From Salinibacterium sp. SWN167 (GTDB lineage Bacteria > Actinomycetota > Actinomycetes > Actinomycetales > Microbacteriaceae), in assembly GCF_015864665.1 (NCBI RefSeq), contig NZ_JADYWU010000001.1:620001-684000 (forward strand): a stretch of DNA of 64,000 nucleotides, in the 5' to 3' direction. The notes below the pieces were generated by a model that worked only from the letters and a program-made list of their open reading frames with translations, was not told the origin of the DNA and made no database searches. Position numbers and translations under genes: made by a program. Position 1 is the stretch's first letter. Every line of letters starts with the position of its first letter. Below are positions 32,931 to 43,148 of this stretch, in pieces.

Positions 32931-34364
32931 ATGCGGGCGAAGGCAGCAATTGATCAGGCGTCCGACGAGATCGTTGGGCTGTTCGAGAATCGGGTAGCCG
33001 AGCAGAAGGCTCCAGCATCATTCTTCGCGGTCTTTGGACCCGATGGCATCGGGTTGGAGGGCGGCTACGGCGAGAAGGTTCTCGGCGAGGGCAACGCTCC
33101 CGACCGCGACACGGTGTTCCGTATCGCGTCGTGCACCAAGAGCTTCACTTGCACGATGTTGCTGATGCTGCGCGACCGCGGCCAGCTCACCCTTGATGCG
33201 CCGATCACTGACTTTGTTCCGACGTTCACTCCGCTTGAGCCAGCGGCTGCTCCCGTGACGCCCAGCATCCGTCAGCTCATGACGATGTCGGCGGGGTTCC
33301 CGACCGATAACCCGTGGGGCGACCGCGTGGAGGAAATGACGCGGGCCGAACTCGACGAGTTCATGGCGACGGGCATCCGCTATTCCAGCTTGCCCGGCAC
33401 TCGCTTTGAGTACTCGAACCTCGGCTACGCCCTGCTCGGTGAAGTCATTGCCGAGATCACGGGGCGCCCGTACATCGAGGCGATCGCGGCCGAAATTCTC
33501 GCGCCGCTCGGTCTCACCTCGACGACCTTTGCCGAAGACCCGGATGCCGATACCGCCCGCGGTTACCGGCTCGCGAATGGGCAGTGGCAGGTTCAGCCGT
33601 TCACCGGACCCGGAGTCTTCTCCTCCATGGGTGGTTTGTTTTCCAGCGCGACCGACCTAGTTCGCTGGTCGCTGTGGCTCGCCGGTGCCCTCGATCCCGA
33701 AGACGCCTCCGACGGACCGCTGTCTGCGGCCAGTCGCCGCGAACTTCAGCAGATTCAGCGTGCCGTGCCGACGGGCCTGTCGAAAACCGCCGAGTTCTCG
33801 GAGCCGACAGCGCACGGGTACGGCTACGGGCTGTTCATCGATGAGGGCACGACGAAGATCGTGTCGCACTCAGGCGGCTACCCGGGCGTGAGCGCCCATA
33901 TGCGCTGGCATGCGCCAACCGGGCTCGGCATCGTGGCGTTCGAGAATGGCACGTTTGCGGCATCCTCGATCCCGGCAACTCAGGCTTTGCAGGCTGCGTT
34001 GAATGCGTACGGCGAGCTGACGACGCCAGCTCCGGCCTGGCCCGAAACTCTGGCCGCTCGCGACGTGTTCGATGGGCTCATTCGCGAGTGGGATACCCCG
34101 ACCGCGAATGCGCTTGCGGCAGTAAACCTCGCGCTCGATGTTCCGTGGGAAGAGCGCATCGCTGGCATTGCGAAAGCGATTGCTGAGGTGGGGCCGCTCA
34201 CCGGTGCGCCGCTCACTGAATTGCCCCGCACCCTCAGCGACACCCCTGCCGTGGCCAACTGGACGATCGATGGCGAACGCGGTCGCATCAAGTGCCACAT
34301 CTTGATGAGCCCCGAACTGCCACCCCGCGTGCAGACCTTCGCAGTCACCACCGAAACCGACTAA
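32931..34364 (+). CDS. Serine hydrolase of the beta-lactamase/class C family
   Basis: The 477-residue protein has the nucleophile motif SCTK in FRIASCTKSFTC, the YSN motif in FEYSNLGYALLGEV, and a likely third motif HSGGYPG (in IVSHSGGYPGVSAHMRW) in place of KTG. No signal peptide is visible, so it is likely cytoplasmic: a peptidase, esterase or amidase rather than a beta-lactamase. A C-terminal extra domain of about 120 residues (FDGLIREWDTPTANALAAVN onward) follows. It is inserted between hpt and ftsH, which are neighbours in many relatives. Starts 10 bases past hpt. Confidence 0.8.
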   Translation: MRAKAAIDQASDEIVGLFENRVAEQKAPASFFAVFGPDGIGLEGGYGEKVLGEGNAPDRDTVFRIASCTKSFTCTMLLMLRDRGQLTLDAPITDFVPTFTPLEPAAAPVTPSIRQLMTMSAGFPTDNPWGDRVEEMTRAELDEFMATGIRYSSLPGTRFEYSNLGYALLGEVIAEITGRPYIEAIAAEILAPLGLTSTTFAEDPDADTARGYRLANGQWQVQPFTGPGVFSSMGGLFSSATDLVRWSLWLAGALDPEDASDGPLSAASRRELQQIQRAVPTGLSKTAEFSEPTAHGYGYGLFIDEGTTKIVSHSGGYPGVSAHMRWHAPTGLGIVAFENGTFAASSIPATQALQAALNAYGELTTPAPAWPETLAARDVFDGLIREWDTPTANALAAVNLALDVPWEERIAGIAKAIAEVGPLTGAPLTELPRTLSDTPAVANWTIDGERGRIKCHILMSPELPPRVQTFAVTTETD

Positions 34365-34491
34365 CCGCCGAGACCTCGCGCGGACCGCATTACGCCGAGG
34401 GCAAACATGCAGTGGTCTTGCAGCGCGATAACGGTAACCTTGCAGCACGTTTCTTCAGAGAGAGGCACTGGGTCGCCCGACCCGGAACATC

Positions 34492-36492
34492 ATGGATTTT
34501 AAGCGCATCTTCCGCGGCCCCATTCCGTACATCATCATCGGTATCGCCGCCGTCTCCATCGCCGCGAGCCTTCTCCTCGGCGAGGGCTACAAAGAGATCA
34601 CCACGCAAGAGGGTCTCGACCTTCTTCAGGGATCGACGGTGTCCTCCGCCACGATCATCGACGGCGAGCAGCGCGTCGACCTCGAGCTTTCCAAAGCCGA
34701 CGGCGACAACGGCACGAAGGTGCAGTTCTACTACGTAGCGCCCCGGGGCACCGAGATCGTCTCGGCGATCAACGGTGCTGACGTCTCCGAGTTCAACGAC
34801 CAAGTTCCTCAAGAGAACTTCTTCGTCTCCTTCCTCTCGATCATGCTGCCGTTCCTCATCATCGGCATCATCTTCTTCTTCATCTTCAGCCGCATGCAGG
34901 GTGGCGGCGGCAAGGTCATGCAGTTCGGCAAGTCGAAGGCCAAGCTCGTCGGTAAAGACAGCCCGCAGGCCACTTTTGCGGATGTCGCTGGTGCTGACGA
35001 GGCCATCGAAGAACTCGAAGAAATCAAAGACTTCCTGAAGGAACCGGCCAAGTTCTTGGCTGTTGGCGCCCGCATTCCGAAGGGCGTACTGCTGTACGGC
35101 CCTCCCGGAACCGGTAAGACCCTGCTGGCCAAGGCCACCGCGGGGGAAGCTGGCGTGCCGTTCTACACAATCTCTGGTTCTGACTTCGTTGAAATGTTCG
35201 TGGGTGTCGGTGCAAGCCGTGTTCGTGACCTCTTCGAACAGGCCAAACAGAATGCTCCCGCAATCATCTTCATCGACGAGATCGATGCTGTCGGTCGTCA
35301 CCGTGGTGCCGGAATCGGTGGCGGCAACGATGAGCGCGAGCAGACTCTCAACCAGTTGCTGGTTGAGATGGATGGCTTCGACGTGAACGCCAACGTGATC
35401 CTCATCGCTGCAACGAACCGTCCGGACGTACTCGACCCCGCGCTTCTGCGCCCCGGTCGTTTCGACCGCCAGATCGGTGTGGATGCTCCCGACAAGATCG
35501 GCCGCAAACAGATTCTCGAAGTGCACGCCAAGGGCAAGCCCATGGCCGAGGGCGTTGACCTCGAAGTGCTCGCTCGTAAGACGCCAGGCTTCACCGGTGC
35601 TGACCTCGCGAACGTGCTCAACGAAGCAGCCTTGCTGACTGCGCGCTCCAACGCGCAGCTCATCGACAACCGTGCCCTCGACGAGGCAGTTGACCGTGTC
35701 ATGGCTGGCCCTCAGCGTCGTTCGCGACTCATGAACGACAAAGAGAAGCTCGTCACGGCGTACCACGAGGGTGGTCACGCGGTTGCTGCCGCCTCGATGC
35801 GCAACACCGACCCCGTCACGAAGATCACCATTCTTCCTCGCGGCCGTGCCCTCGGCTACACGATGGTCATGCCGCTCGAAGACAAGTACTCCGTCTCGCG
35901 TAACGAGTTGCTCGATCAGCTCGCCTACGCGATGGGTGGCCGGGTTGCGGAAGAAATCGTGTTCCACGACCCGACGACCGGTGCATCCAACGACATTGAG
36001 AAGGCCACGTCAATTGCTCGCCGTATGGTCACCGAATACGGCATGAGTGCCCGAGTCGGTTCCGTGAAGCTGGGCAGTGCATCGAGTGAACCCTTCATGG
36101 GTCGCGACATGAGTTCGAGCCGCGAATACTCCGACGAGCTCGCCAAGATCATTGACGAAGAAGTTCGCCTGCTGATCGAGAAAGCTCACGACGAGGCATG
36201 GCAGATGCTCAACGAGAACCGCAAGGTGCTCGACAAGATCGCGCTTGAGCTGATGGAGAAAGAGACTCTCGACCACGTCGAGCTGGACAAGATCTTCAAG
36301 GGAATCGCCAAGCTTCCCGAGCGCCCCCAGTGGCTCTCGAGTGACGCGCGTCCGGTGTCGCAGTTGCCTCCCATCAAGGTCCCCAAGAAGAAGGTGGCGA
36401 AGGCTGACGCTAGCGACAGCGACGAAAGCACCCCCTCGAAGCCGGCACGCACCCCACGGCCACGTAAGTCGCCCGGGGTAGCAACGGCCTAG
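34492..36492 (+). CDS. ftsH: ATP-dependent membrane zinc metalloprotease FtsH
   Basis: Two N-terminal membrane segments (about 11-29 and 105-125) flank an extracytoplasmic domain. The AAA domain has Walker A GPPGTGKT at residue 203, Walker [12 protein letters not shown] and the second-region GRFDRQI arginine finger. The zinc site HEGGH begins at residue 425. The Lys/Pro-rich tail is normal for Actinobacteria. FtsH degrades misfolded membrane proteins and short-lived regulators. The GTP cyclohydrolase gene follows after 7 bases. Confidence 0.97.
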   Translation: MDFKRIFRGPIPYIIIGIAAVSIAASLLLGEGYKEITTQEGLDLLQGSTVSSATIIDGEQRVDLELSKADGDNGTKVQFYYVAPRGTEIVSAINGADVSEFNDQVPQENFFVSFLSIMLPFLIIGIIFFFIFSRMQGGGGKVMQFGKSKAKLVGKDSPQATFADVAGADEAIEELEEIKDFLKEPAKFLAVGARIPKGVLLYGPPGTGKTLLAKATAGEAGVPFYTISGSDFVEMFVGVGASRVRDLFEQAKQNAPAIIFIDEIDAVGRHRGAGIGGGNDEREQTLNQLLVEMDGFDVNANVILIAATNRPDVLDPALLRPGRFDRQIGVDAPDKIGRKQILEVHAKGKPMAEGVDLEVLARKTPGFTGADLANVLNEAALLTARSNAQLIDNRALDEAVDRVMAGPQRRSRLMNDKEKLVTAYHEGGHAVAAASMRNTDPVTKITILPRGRALGYTMVMPLEDKYSVSRNELLDQLAYAMGGRVAEEIVFHDPTTGASNDIEKATSIARRMVTEYGMSARVGSVKLGSASSEPFMGRDMSSSREYSDELAKIIDEEVRLLIEKAHDEAWQMLNENRKVLDKIALELMEKETLDHVELDKIFKGIAKLPERPQWLSSDARPVSQLPPIKVPKKKVAKADASDSDESTPSKPARTPRPRKSPGVATA

Positions 36493-36499
36493 GGACACC

Positions 36500-37084
36500 A
36501 TGTCGATCGACCTCGCACGCATTGAAGCTGCGGTAGCCGAGATTTTGGCTGCAGTCGGCGAAGACCCTGCCCGGGCAGGCCTCACCGCCACCCCGCGAAG
36601 GGTCGCCGAGGCGTACTCCGAGTTCTTTGCGGGCAACGCGATCGACCCGCTTGTGCACCTCTCCGACAGCATCGAGTTCACTGCCAAGGCAGACCAGACC
36701 GGCGAATTGGTGCTCGTGCGCGACATCGAGTTCCGGTCAATGTGCGAACACCACTTGTTGCCGTTTCTGGGCGTCGCGCATGTCGCCTACGTTCCGGATG
36801 AACGAATCATCGGGTTGGGCAATATCGCTCGGGTCGTGGAGACCATTGCCGCGCGTGCCCAACTGCAAGAGCGGTTAACCGAGGAGATCACTGACGCGAT
36901 CAACGAGGGCTTGTCGCCGCGGGGTGTGCTGGTCGTGATCGACGCTGTTCACGGTTGTGTGTCTGCTCGCGGACCACGCCAAACGGCAAGCTCCACGGTC
37001 ACGTTGGCCTCTCGCGGTGTGCTCAGCGATCCCGTGGAGCGCGCAGAAGTGATGGCGCTCATCGGCCGAGGTGGCGATGCGTAG
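36500..37084 (+). CDS. folE: GTP cyclohydrolase I
   Basis: The 194-residue protein has the zinc-site motif FRSMCEHHLLPFLGVAHVAY and the later HGCVSARGPRQTAS, with ARAQLQERLTEEI between. It converts GTP to dihydroneopterin triphosphate, the first step of folate synthesis. It overlaps folP by 8-14 bases depending on the folP start. Confidence 0.96.
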   Translation: MSIDLARIEAAVAEILAAVGEDPARAGLTATPRRVAEAYSEFFAGNAIDPLVHLSDSIEFTAKADQTGELVLVRDIEFRSMCEHHLLPFLGVAHVAYVPDERIIGLGNIARVVETIAARAQLQERLTEEITDAINEGLSPRGVLVVIDAVHGCVSARGPRQTASSTVTLASRGVLSDPVERAEVMALIGRGGDA

Positions 37085-37904
37085 AAACCCTCGCGTGGCG
37101 GTTCCCCAAGTTATGGGCATCCTGAATGTCACGCCTGATTCTTTTAGCGACGGCGGCCAGTTCGAACACGTTGACGCCGCAATCGCGCGTGGCATCGAAC
37201 TGCGCAATCAGGGCGCGGATGTCGTCGATGTCGGCGGCGAATCGACTCGCCCTGGTGCGGAGCGGGTGTCTGCCGCGGCGGAACAGCAGCGCGTAATCCC
37301 GGTGATCAAGGCCCTCACGGCTGAAGGCGTGACCGTGAGCGTTGACACCATGAATGCCGAGACTGCACTGGCCGCGGCGACAGCGGGAGCATCCATTATC
37401 AACGATGTTTCCGGTGGGCTTGCTGACCCGGAAATGTACCGCACGGTTGCCGAAACGGATCTGCTTTATATCGCGATGCACTGGCGGGGGCACAGCACCA
37501 CGATGGGGCAACTCGCGCACTATGACGATGTCGTCGCGGATGTGCGCAGCGAGCTAAAGGCTCGACTGGCCGAGATGATGGTGTGGGGAGTGAAGCCCAC
37601 ACGGGTCGTGCTCGATCCGGGTCTCGGTTTTGCGAAAGACGCGCGCCACAACTGGGCGCTGCTAGCGCGCATCGACGAGATTGCATCACTCGGGCATCCG
37701 GTGCTCATTGGGGCATCACGCAAGCGCTTTCTCGCCAAAATGCTCCCCGCCGATGCGCCACCGGCCGACCGCGATCTTGCTACCGCGGTAATCAGCAACG
37801 TTGCCGCCGAAGCGGGGATGTGGGCCGTGCGCGTGCACGATGTCCCGTCAACGCAGGTGGCTCTTTCCGTCTATCGAGCGATGCAGAAGGGCAAGAAACG
37901 ATGA
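37071..37904 (+). CDS. folP: Dihydropteroate synthase
   Basis: The signature MGILNVTPDSFSDGG, then GADVVDVGGESTRPG and VLDPGLGFAKDARHNW, plus GASRKRF, are the pterin and p-aminobenzoate site elements. It joins dihydropterin pyrophosphate with p-aminobenzoate and is the sulfonamide target. GTG at 37071 or ATG at 37077 can start it. The stop overlaps the folB ATG (ATGA). Confidence 0.96.
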   Translation: MAMRRNPRVAVPQVMGILNVTPDSFSDGGQFEHVDAAIARGIELRNQGADVVDVGGESTRPGAERVSAAAEQQRVIPVIKALTAEGVTVSVDTMNAETALAAATAGASIINDVSGGLADPEMYRTVAETDLLYIAMHWRGHSTTMGQLAHYDDVVADVRSELKARLAEMMVWGVKPTRVVLDPGLGFAKDARHNWALLARIDEIASLGHPVLIGASRKRFLAKMLPADAPPADRDLATAVISNVAAEAGMWAVRVHDVPSTQVALSVYRAMQKGKKR

Positions 37905-38320
37905 ATCCCGCACTGGACGAAATCACTCTCACCGGCCTGCGCGCCACGGCCTTCCATGGCGTCTTCGACCACGAACGTCGTGACGGCCAAGTCTTCGTGA
38001 TTGACGCGACCGTGTATCTCGACTTCGCAGCTGCTGCGCGCACCGACGACCTCGACCGCACGATTCACTACGGTGTCTTGGCCGAAGAGATCGTCGCCGC
38101 CGTCGAGAGCAATCCCGTTGATCTCATCGAGACGGTTGCTGAACGCATCGCCGCCGTGGTGCTCGCGCATGAGGCCGCAGTGAGCACCAAGATCACGCTG
38201 CACAAACCAGAAGCGCCCATCACGGTGCCGTTCACTGATGTCTCGGTCACGATAACGCGCCAGCGTGCAGCTCGCGCCCAGACCGCCGGCTTCAGCGCAG
38301 AACCGCAGCCACTGCGATGA
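37901..38320 (+). CDS. folB: Dihydroneopterin aldolase
   Basis: The ATG at 37901 lies in an ATGA overlap with folP and gives 139 residues, the usual size. LTGLRATAFHGVFDHERRDG holds the substrate-site residues, and LIETVAERIAAVVL plus KPEAPITVPFTDVSVTITR complete the fold. The longer upstream frame is a shadow of folP. Confidence 0.95.
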   Translation: MNPALDEITLTGLRATAFHGVFDHERRDGQVFVIDATVYLDFAAAARTDDLDRTIHYGVLAEEIVAAVESNPVDLIETVAERIAAVVLAHEAAVSTKITLHKPEAPITVPFTDVSVTITRQRAARAQTAGFSAEPQPLR

Positions 38321-38847
38321 TGCGCCAGCAACGACTCCACGTCGAGTTGCCGGTGATGCTTGCCATTGGCAGCAATCTGGGCGACCGCGAAACTACTCTG
38401 CGCGATGCGGTGCACGCCATCAACCGCATCGACGGTGTGACCGTGGATGCCGCCTCCAGCATTGTGCAGACGCCGGCTCTGAAACTCTCGGGCATCGACC
38501 ACTCTGCGCCCGCGTATCTCAATGCGGTGGTGTTAGCGCGCAGTTCGCTTGAGCCCCACGCCCTCCTCGCCGAACTGCAGCACGTCGAAGCCGCGCATGG
38601 CCGTGTGCGCGATGAACGCTGGGGCGACCGCACCCTCGATATCGACATCATTTCTTTCGCGCACCTGCAGGTGGATGACGAACTGTTGACGATTCCGCAT
38701 CCGCGGGCCGCCGAACGATCGTTCGTGCTTGTGCCGCTGCTTCAGCTTGACCCGCACGCGCAGCTCGCCGGAATCGGAAGCGCGGCAGACGCCCTCGCGG
38801 GCATCGAGAACGACGCCACCGAGTTTGAGGCAGCGCCCCTGTGGTAG
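38317..38847 (+). CDS. folK: Hydroxymethyl-dihydropterin pyrophosphokinase
   Basis: ATGA overlap with folB. The protein has AIGSNLGDRETTLRDAVHAI for the ATP/pterin region and the signature RWGDRTLDIDIISF, then IPHPRAAERSFVLVPL. It pyrophosphorylates the product of FolB for FolP. Normal length. Confidence 0.96.
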   Translation: MMRQQRLHVELPVMLAIGSNLGDRETTLRDAVHAINRIDGVTVDAASSIVQTPALKLSGIDHSAPAYLNAVVLARSSLEPHALLAELQHVEAAHGRVRDERWGDRTLDIDIISFAHLQVDDELLTIPHPRAAERSFVLVPLLQLDPHAQLAGIGSAADALAGIENDATEFEAAPLW

Positions 38848-39329
38848 CCCGCACGTCAGCCGTGCACTTGGTGACCATAGCCGCGGCGGGAGCCGTCGTC
38901 GGCTGGTTGCTCGAAGTCGTGCTCACCGCATCCGGAAATCCGATTGTGACCCCCTCGGTCGCGTTGGCGGTCTCGCTGTTCTTGATCGCCGTGATCGTGG
39001 TCGTGCTGGCAGTACCGATCTACCGCTCATCACGCGGACTGCGTAAAGAACGTGTGAATCCCTTCTTCGCGCTGCGTGTTGTCGTGCTCGCGAAAGCATC
39101 GAGCTTCGCCGGGGCTCTGCTCGGGGGAACCGCCCTCGGCATCGCGGTCTACCTGCTGAGTCGCACCGTTTCTCCCGAAACTGGCGCCATCGCCACGAGC
39201 TTTGTCGTTTCGGCTGGCGCGATAGTGTTGCTGATCGCAGGATTGGTTGCCGAATATTTGTGCACCATCCCGCCAGATGATGACGACCCGTCATTGCGGA
39301 ACCCGATGGACCCCCAAGGAGCAGCGTGA
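38841..39329 (+). CDS. DUF3180 membrane protein
   Basis: The GTG start overlaps the folK end. The 162 residues hold four membrane segments (HLVTIAAAGAVVGWLLEVVL, LAVSLFLIAVIVVVLAVPIY, FAGALLGGTALGIAVYLL, VVSAGAIVLLIAGLVAEYL). The stretch GLRKERVNPFFALRVVVLAK is the conserved loop of the DUF3180 family, regularly found after folK in Actinobacteria. Function unknown. Confidence 0.9.
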   Translation: MVARTSAVHLVTIAAAGAVVGWLLEVVLTASGNPIVTPSVALAVSLFLIAVIVVVLAVPIYRSSRGLRKERVNPFFALRVVVLAKASSFAGALLGGTALGIAVYLLSRTVSPETGAIATSFVVSAGAIVLLIAGLVAEYLCTIPPDDDDPSLRNPMDPQGAA

Positions 39330-39811
39330 CCGAGCGACTCGATCTCCCCGGCGCCGAGTGGCGCGGCGTCTCCCGCAAGTACACGATCGTGGAAGCGGTC
39401 GGGTTGCTGATTACGGGCATCGTGCTGACCGTCGCCACCTCGATCCCCACCGTCCTGACCGGGATTCAGTGGCTTGCCGTGATTCCCGTTTCGCTTGGCA
39501 TCATCTTCATCATCAACATCGCGCTCACACCGCGACGCGTGCGGGCAATCGGGTACATGCTGCGCGAAGATGACCTAGTCTTTCGGCGCGGACTGATGTT
39601 CCGCCGCGTGGTTGCTGTGCCCTACGGCCGCATGCAGCTCGTCGACATCAACCGCGGACCCCTCGATCGCGCCGTTGGCCTCAGCGAACTCAAGTTCGTG
39701 ACGGCAGCGGCATCCACCGGGGTTGTCATCCCCGGCCTGCCCGAGCAGGACGCTGAGGAGTTGAGAGACAGGCTCGTCGCCCTGGCTGAAAGCCGCAGGG
39801 CCGGACTGTGA
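39326..39811 (+). CDS. PH domain-containing membrane protein (YdbS-like)
   Basis: ATG-type overlap with the previous gene (GTGA). Two membrane segments near residues 24-65 precede a bacterial PH domain (VRAIGYMLREDDLVFRRGLM, VVAVPYGRMQLVDINRGPLD, GLSELKFVTAAASTG). It pairs with the next, longer protein, as YdbS with YdbT. Confidence 0.88.
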   Translation: MTERLDLPGAEWRGVSRKYTIVEAVGLLITGIVLTVATSIPTVLTGIQWLAVIPVSLGIIFIINIALTPRRVRAIGYMLREDDLVFRRGLMFRRVVAVPYGRMQLVDINRGPLDRAVGLSELKFVTAAASTGVVIPGLPEQDAEELRDRLVALAESRRAGL

Positions 39812-41475
39812 GCGACCCGCGCGATCCCTTCGACCCCGGCGAGCCCGGCGTCCCTCTGGAGCCAGGCGTCCCTCTGGAGCCAGGCGAACCGCTCGGCCCC
39901 GTTGAGCTGAACGTGCCCGAGAGCGCCCGTCGCCTCGCCGATGGCGAATGGCATCGCCTGCACCCGGCCACTCCGTTCTTGCGCGGTGGCATCGCCTTCG
40001 TGGCCATTATCGGTGTCATCGTCGTGAACGCTCGCGATGTCTTTCTCGACGTCATTTTTGGTGGCGGCAGCCGTGAGCTGCGGTTCTTTGAACGTTTTGC
40101 CGAGTCCAGCCTCCTCATCTTGGCCATCCTCGCCGTAGTCGTCATCTTGCTTCTGAGCGTTGGCGGCTTCTATCTGTCGTGGCGGATGCACACCTTCCGC
40201 ATCACCGATGAGCTTGTGGAGGTGCGCAGCGGCATCCTCTTCCGCACCAACCGTCGCGGTCGACTCGACCGCATCCAGGGCATCAATATTTCGCGGCCGT
40301 TCTTGGCCCGCCTGTTCGGCGCAGCCAAACTTGAAGTGAATGTGGCCGGTCAAGACGCGAACGTTGAGTTGGCCTATCTGGGGTCCAAGGGCGCGGATGA
40401 TTTACGCCTCGCGATACTGCAGCTTGCCTCGGGCACGCGAGCGGCCGAAGCGGCCGCAATTGCAGGACCAGCCGCACTCCCCGGCGTCGGTGGCCTCGTC
40501 GAATCCCGGGTCAACGAACTTCTGGCCCCCGAGCTCGACCCGAACACGGCACCGCCCGAGTCGATCGTGCGCATCGGCATTCCGCGGCTCATCGGTTCGC
40601 TTCTGCTGAGCGGACCGACAGTCTTCGCGATTCTGGCGGCTATCGGCATCATCACCACTGTTATCACCACGGGCGATGTCGGCTGGATCTTCATTATTCT
40701 TCCCGGTTTTCTGGGGCTCGCCGGTTACCTCGGATCGCGGCTCACGCGGTCGTTGCGATATTCCATCGCGTCGACTGCAGACGGCATCCGAGTTGGGTAC
40801 GGCCTCCTCTCGACTACCAACGAGACGCTGCCACCCGGCCGCATTCACGCCGTTGAAGTCTCGCAGCCACTGATGTGGCGCCCCGCCGGCTGGTGGGAAA
40901 TCAAGATCAACACCGCCTCGCAAGCGGCAAGCTCAAGCAGCGCAACCGCGAAAACCACACTGCTCCCGGTCGGAGATATGGCCGACGTGCACCGCGTGCT
41001 GCAACTCATTCTGCCGAGCCTCGCTGACGCCAAGTCGCGTGAACTGCTCGAGTGCGGGCTCGCCGCTGGAGCCCACGACGACGACTACGTCACCTCGCCC
41101 AAGCGGGCGGCCTGGTTGCGCTGGTTCTCTTGGCGCCGCAACGGTTTCGTACTGATTTCGGATGCCGTAGCGCTGCGCAAGGGAGCCATCTGGCGTTCCC
41201 TCGTGCTTGTGCCGCAAGCCCGCATGCAGAGCGTCAGCATGAATGAGGGTCCGCTGCTGCGCCGGATGGGGCTCGCCGAGTTGCGGATTCACACGGTCGC
41301 TGGGCCGATTTCGGCCACCATCGGTGCGCTCGACCGCGACGATGTTGTGCGCTTCTTCGATGAGGTTGAGCACGCAGCCGTGCATGCCGCTGGAGTAGAC
41401 ACGAGTCATCGCTGGCGCAGTACCGGTGCGAACACCGAGTCCCCGGCACCAACAACCCCTGAGGGACAGGCGTAA
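39808..41475 (+). CDS. PH domain-containing membrane protein (YdbT-like), two PH repeats
   Basis: The 555-residue protein starts in a GTGA overlap. It has a Pro/Glu/Gly-rich N-terminus that includes a 6-residue repeat (VPLEPG twice), then two membrane-pair plus PH-domain units (LVEVRSGILFRTNRRGRLDR, then GIRVGYGLLSTTNETLPPGR) and a third PH-like end (ALRKGAIWRSLVLVPQARMQ). YdbS/YdbT-type pairs affect membrane stress and antimicrobial peptide tolerance in Bacillus; the role here is unknown. Confidence 0.88.
   Translation: MSDPRDPFDPGEPGVPLEPGVPLEPGEPLGPVELNVPESARRLADGEWHRLHPATPFLRGGIAFVAIIGVIVVNARDVFLDVIFGGGSRELRFFERFAESSLLILAILAVVVILLLSVGGFYLSWRMHTFRITDELVEVRSGILFRTNRRGRLDRIQGINISRPFLARLFGAAKLEVNVAGQDANVELAYLGSKGADDLRLAILQLASGTRAAEAAAIAGPAALPGVGGLVESRVNELLAPELDPNTAPPESIVRIGIPRLIGSLLLSGPTVFAILAAIGIITTVITTGDVGWIFIILPGFLGLAGYLGSRLTRSLRYSIASTADGIRVGYGLLSTTNETLPPGRIHAVEVSQPLMWRPAGWWEIKINTASQAASSSSATAKTTLLPVGDMADVHRVLQLILPSLADAKSRELLECGLAAGAHDDDYVTSPKRAAWLRWFSWRRNGFVLISDAVALRKGAIWRSLVLVPQARMQSVSMNEGPLLRRMGLAELRIHTVAGPISATIGALDRDDVVRFFDEVEHAAVHAAGVDTSHRWRSTGANTESPAPTTPEGQA
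39850..39885. repeat. 18-bp in-frame tandem repeat within the YdbT-like gene
   Basis: Two identical copies of GTCCCTCTGGAGCCAGGC sit head to tail and encode VPLEPG twice in the flexible N-terminal region. The length is a multiple of three, so copy-number changes would keep the frame. Confidence 0.9.
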
Positions 41476-42224
41476 TGGCGCAGGCGGCGGGCCGGCTCGG
41501 AATCGGCATCATTGGCGCGGGCAAAGTCGGCCCCATTCTTGGCGCAGCGCTCGCGGGCGCTGGCCACGCGATTGTGGGCATCGCCGCGACGTCTGAGCGC
41601 AACCTTGAGCGCGCTAGCGCGATCCTCCCCGACGTTCCGGTGCTCGATATCCCCACTCTTGTGGAACGCAGCGAGCTCGTGATTCTGGCGATTCCTGAGG
41701 CCGAGATCGAGTCCTTTGCGAAGGGTCTCGCCGATGCTGGAGTGTGGCAGCCGGGGCAACTTGTGCTGCACACCGCGCCTGGGCTCGGCTATCAGGCCTT
41801 GGCGTCGGTGCTGGCAGTGGGAGCGATTCCCCTGGCGCTGCATCCGGCCATGGTTTTCACGGGAACGAGTCTCGATCTCACGCGCTTGCACGAAGCGTAT
41901 TGCGCTGTCAGCGCGCCAACCCCGGTGTTGCCGATCGCGCAAGCGCTTGTCGTGGAGATGGGTGCCGAGCCGATTGTGATCGCTGAAAACGAGCGAGCTT
42001 CGTGGGCAGAAGCGGTGAGTACCGCCACCAGCTTCTCAGCAGCGATTGTCGGCCAATCCTTAGATTTGCTCGGCAGTGTTGGGGTGGATGACCCCGCTCG
42101 CGTCTTAGGGCCGCTGCTGCGTTCCTCGGTCGAGAGTGCGCTCACTCGCGCAACTGCGACTAGCATCGATGTTTCCTTGCTCGACCCCGAGCCGAGGCCC
42201 CATTCACAGGAGGACCCCTCGTGA
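41475..42224 (+). CDS. DUF2520/Rossmann-fold NAD(P) oxidoreductase beside panC
   Basis: The 249-residue protein has a dinucleotide motif GIGIIGAGKVGPILGAALAG, LVILAIPEAEIESFAKGLAD as in ketopantoate-reductase-like enzymes, and a helical C-terminal DUF2520 domain (HPAMVFTGTSLDLTRLHEAY). Its conserved place directly before panC suggests a link to pantothenate synthesis, possibly ketopantoate reduction. Ends in a GTGA overlap with panC. Confidence 0.85.
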   Translation: MAQAAGRLGIGIIGAGKVGPILGAALAGAGHAIVGIAATSERNLERASAILPDVPVLDIPTLVERSELVILAIPEAEIESFAKGLADAGVWQPGQLVLHTAPGLGYQALASVLAVGAIPLALHPAMVFTGTSLDLTRLHEAYCAVSAPTPVLPIAQALVVEMGAEPIVIAENERASWAEAVSTATSFSAAIVGQSLDLLGSVGVDDPARVLGPLLRSSVESALTRATATSIDVSLLDPEPRPHSQEDPS

Positions 42225-43090
42225 GTTCACACCCCCGCCCGCAAGTTATTGAGACCGTCGCCGGAATGCGCGACGTAGTAGCGCACGAGCGTGCCGCCGG
42301 CCGCAGCATTGCTCTGACGCCGACGTTGGGTGCCCTCCACCAGGGTCATCTCGCTCACGTTGAGCGTGCCGCAGAGCTCGCTGACGTGCGCATTGTGTCG
42401 ATCTTTGTGAACCCCACCCAGTTCGGTGCCGATGAAGATCTCGACAAGTATCCGCGCACCATGGATGCAGACCTCGACCTGCTCGGCGAACTGGGGGTGC
42501 CCTATGTCTTCGCCCCCAGCGTGGAGGAGATGTACCCGAAGGGGCCGTCTGCTCCCACTACGACCATTTCTGCCGGTCAGATCGGCGCGATGTTTGAGGG
42601 CAAGAGTCGCGCCGGCCACTTCGATGGAGTGCTCACGGTGGTCGCCAAGCTGCTCGCGATTACGACTCCCCAGTTCGTGACCTTCGGCCAGAAGGATGCC
42701 CAGCAGCTCTTTCTCGTTCGCCGTATGATCACCGACCTGAACATCCCGGTTCAGTTGGAAATCATCGAAACTGTGCGCGAAGAAGATGGCCTCGCGCTGT
42801 CGAGCCGTAACCAGTTCTTGGATGCCAGCCAGCGCCACGCAGCCGTCATTCTGTCGACGGCGTTGAAGGCTGCAAGCTCGGCCGCCGATAGCGGCCTCGA
42901 TGCCGTCATCGCCGCAGCGCAGGGAGCTCTCATGGGGGAGTCCGGGGTCGAACTCGACTACTTCACGATTGTCGACACTGAGACCTTCATGCCGGTGCCC
43001 GATGGCTACCGTGGTCCGGCCAGCGCACTCATCGCAGCGCGGGTGGGAGACACCCGCTTGATCGACAACTGGACCCTTTACGTCGGCTAG
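42221..43090 (+). CDS. panC: Pantoate--beta-alanine ligase
   Basis: The 289-residue protein has the nucleotidyl-transferase HxGH as TLGALHQGHLAHVERA, then SIFVNPTQFGADEDLDKYPR, SRAGHFDGVLTVVAKL, FGQKDAQQLFLVRRM and EEDGLALSSRNQFL. It makes pantothenate from pantoate and beta-alanine. It shares its upstream operon with the folate genes, a common actinobacterial arrangement. Confidence 0.97.
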   Translation: MSSHPRPQVIETVAGMRDVVAHERAAGRSIALTPTLGALHQGHLAHVERAAELADVRIVSIFVNPTQFGADEDLDKYPRTMDADLDLLGELGVPYVFAPSVEEMYPKGPSAPTTTISAGQIGAMFEGKSRAGHFDGVLTVVAKLLAITTPQFVTFGQKDAQQLFLVRRMITDLNIPVQLEIIETVREEDGLALSSRNQFLDASQRHAAVILSTALKAASSAADSGLDAVIAAAQGALMGESGVELDYFTIVDTETFMPVPDGYRGPASALIAARVGDTRLIDNWTLYVG

Positions 43091-43148
43091 TTTTCGCCTG
43101 CAATTTGGGGCGCTACAGCGTGGCGTTATCCCGGCTACGATTGAGGGC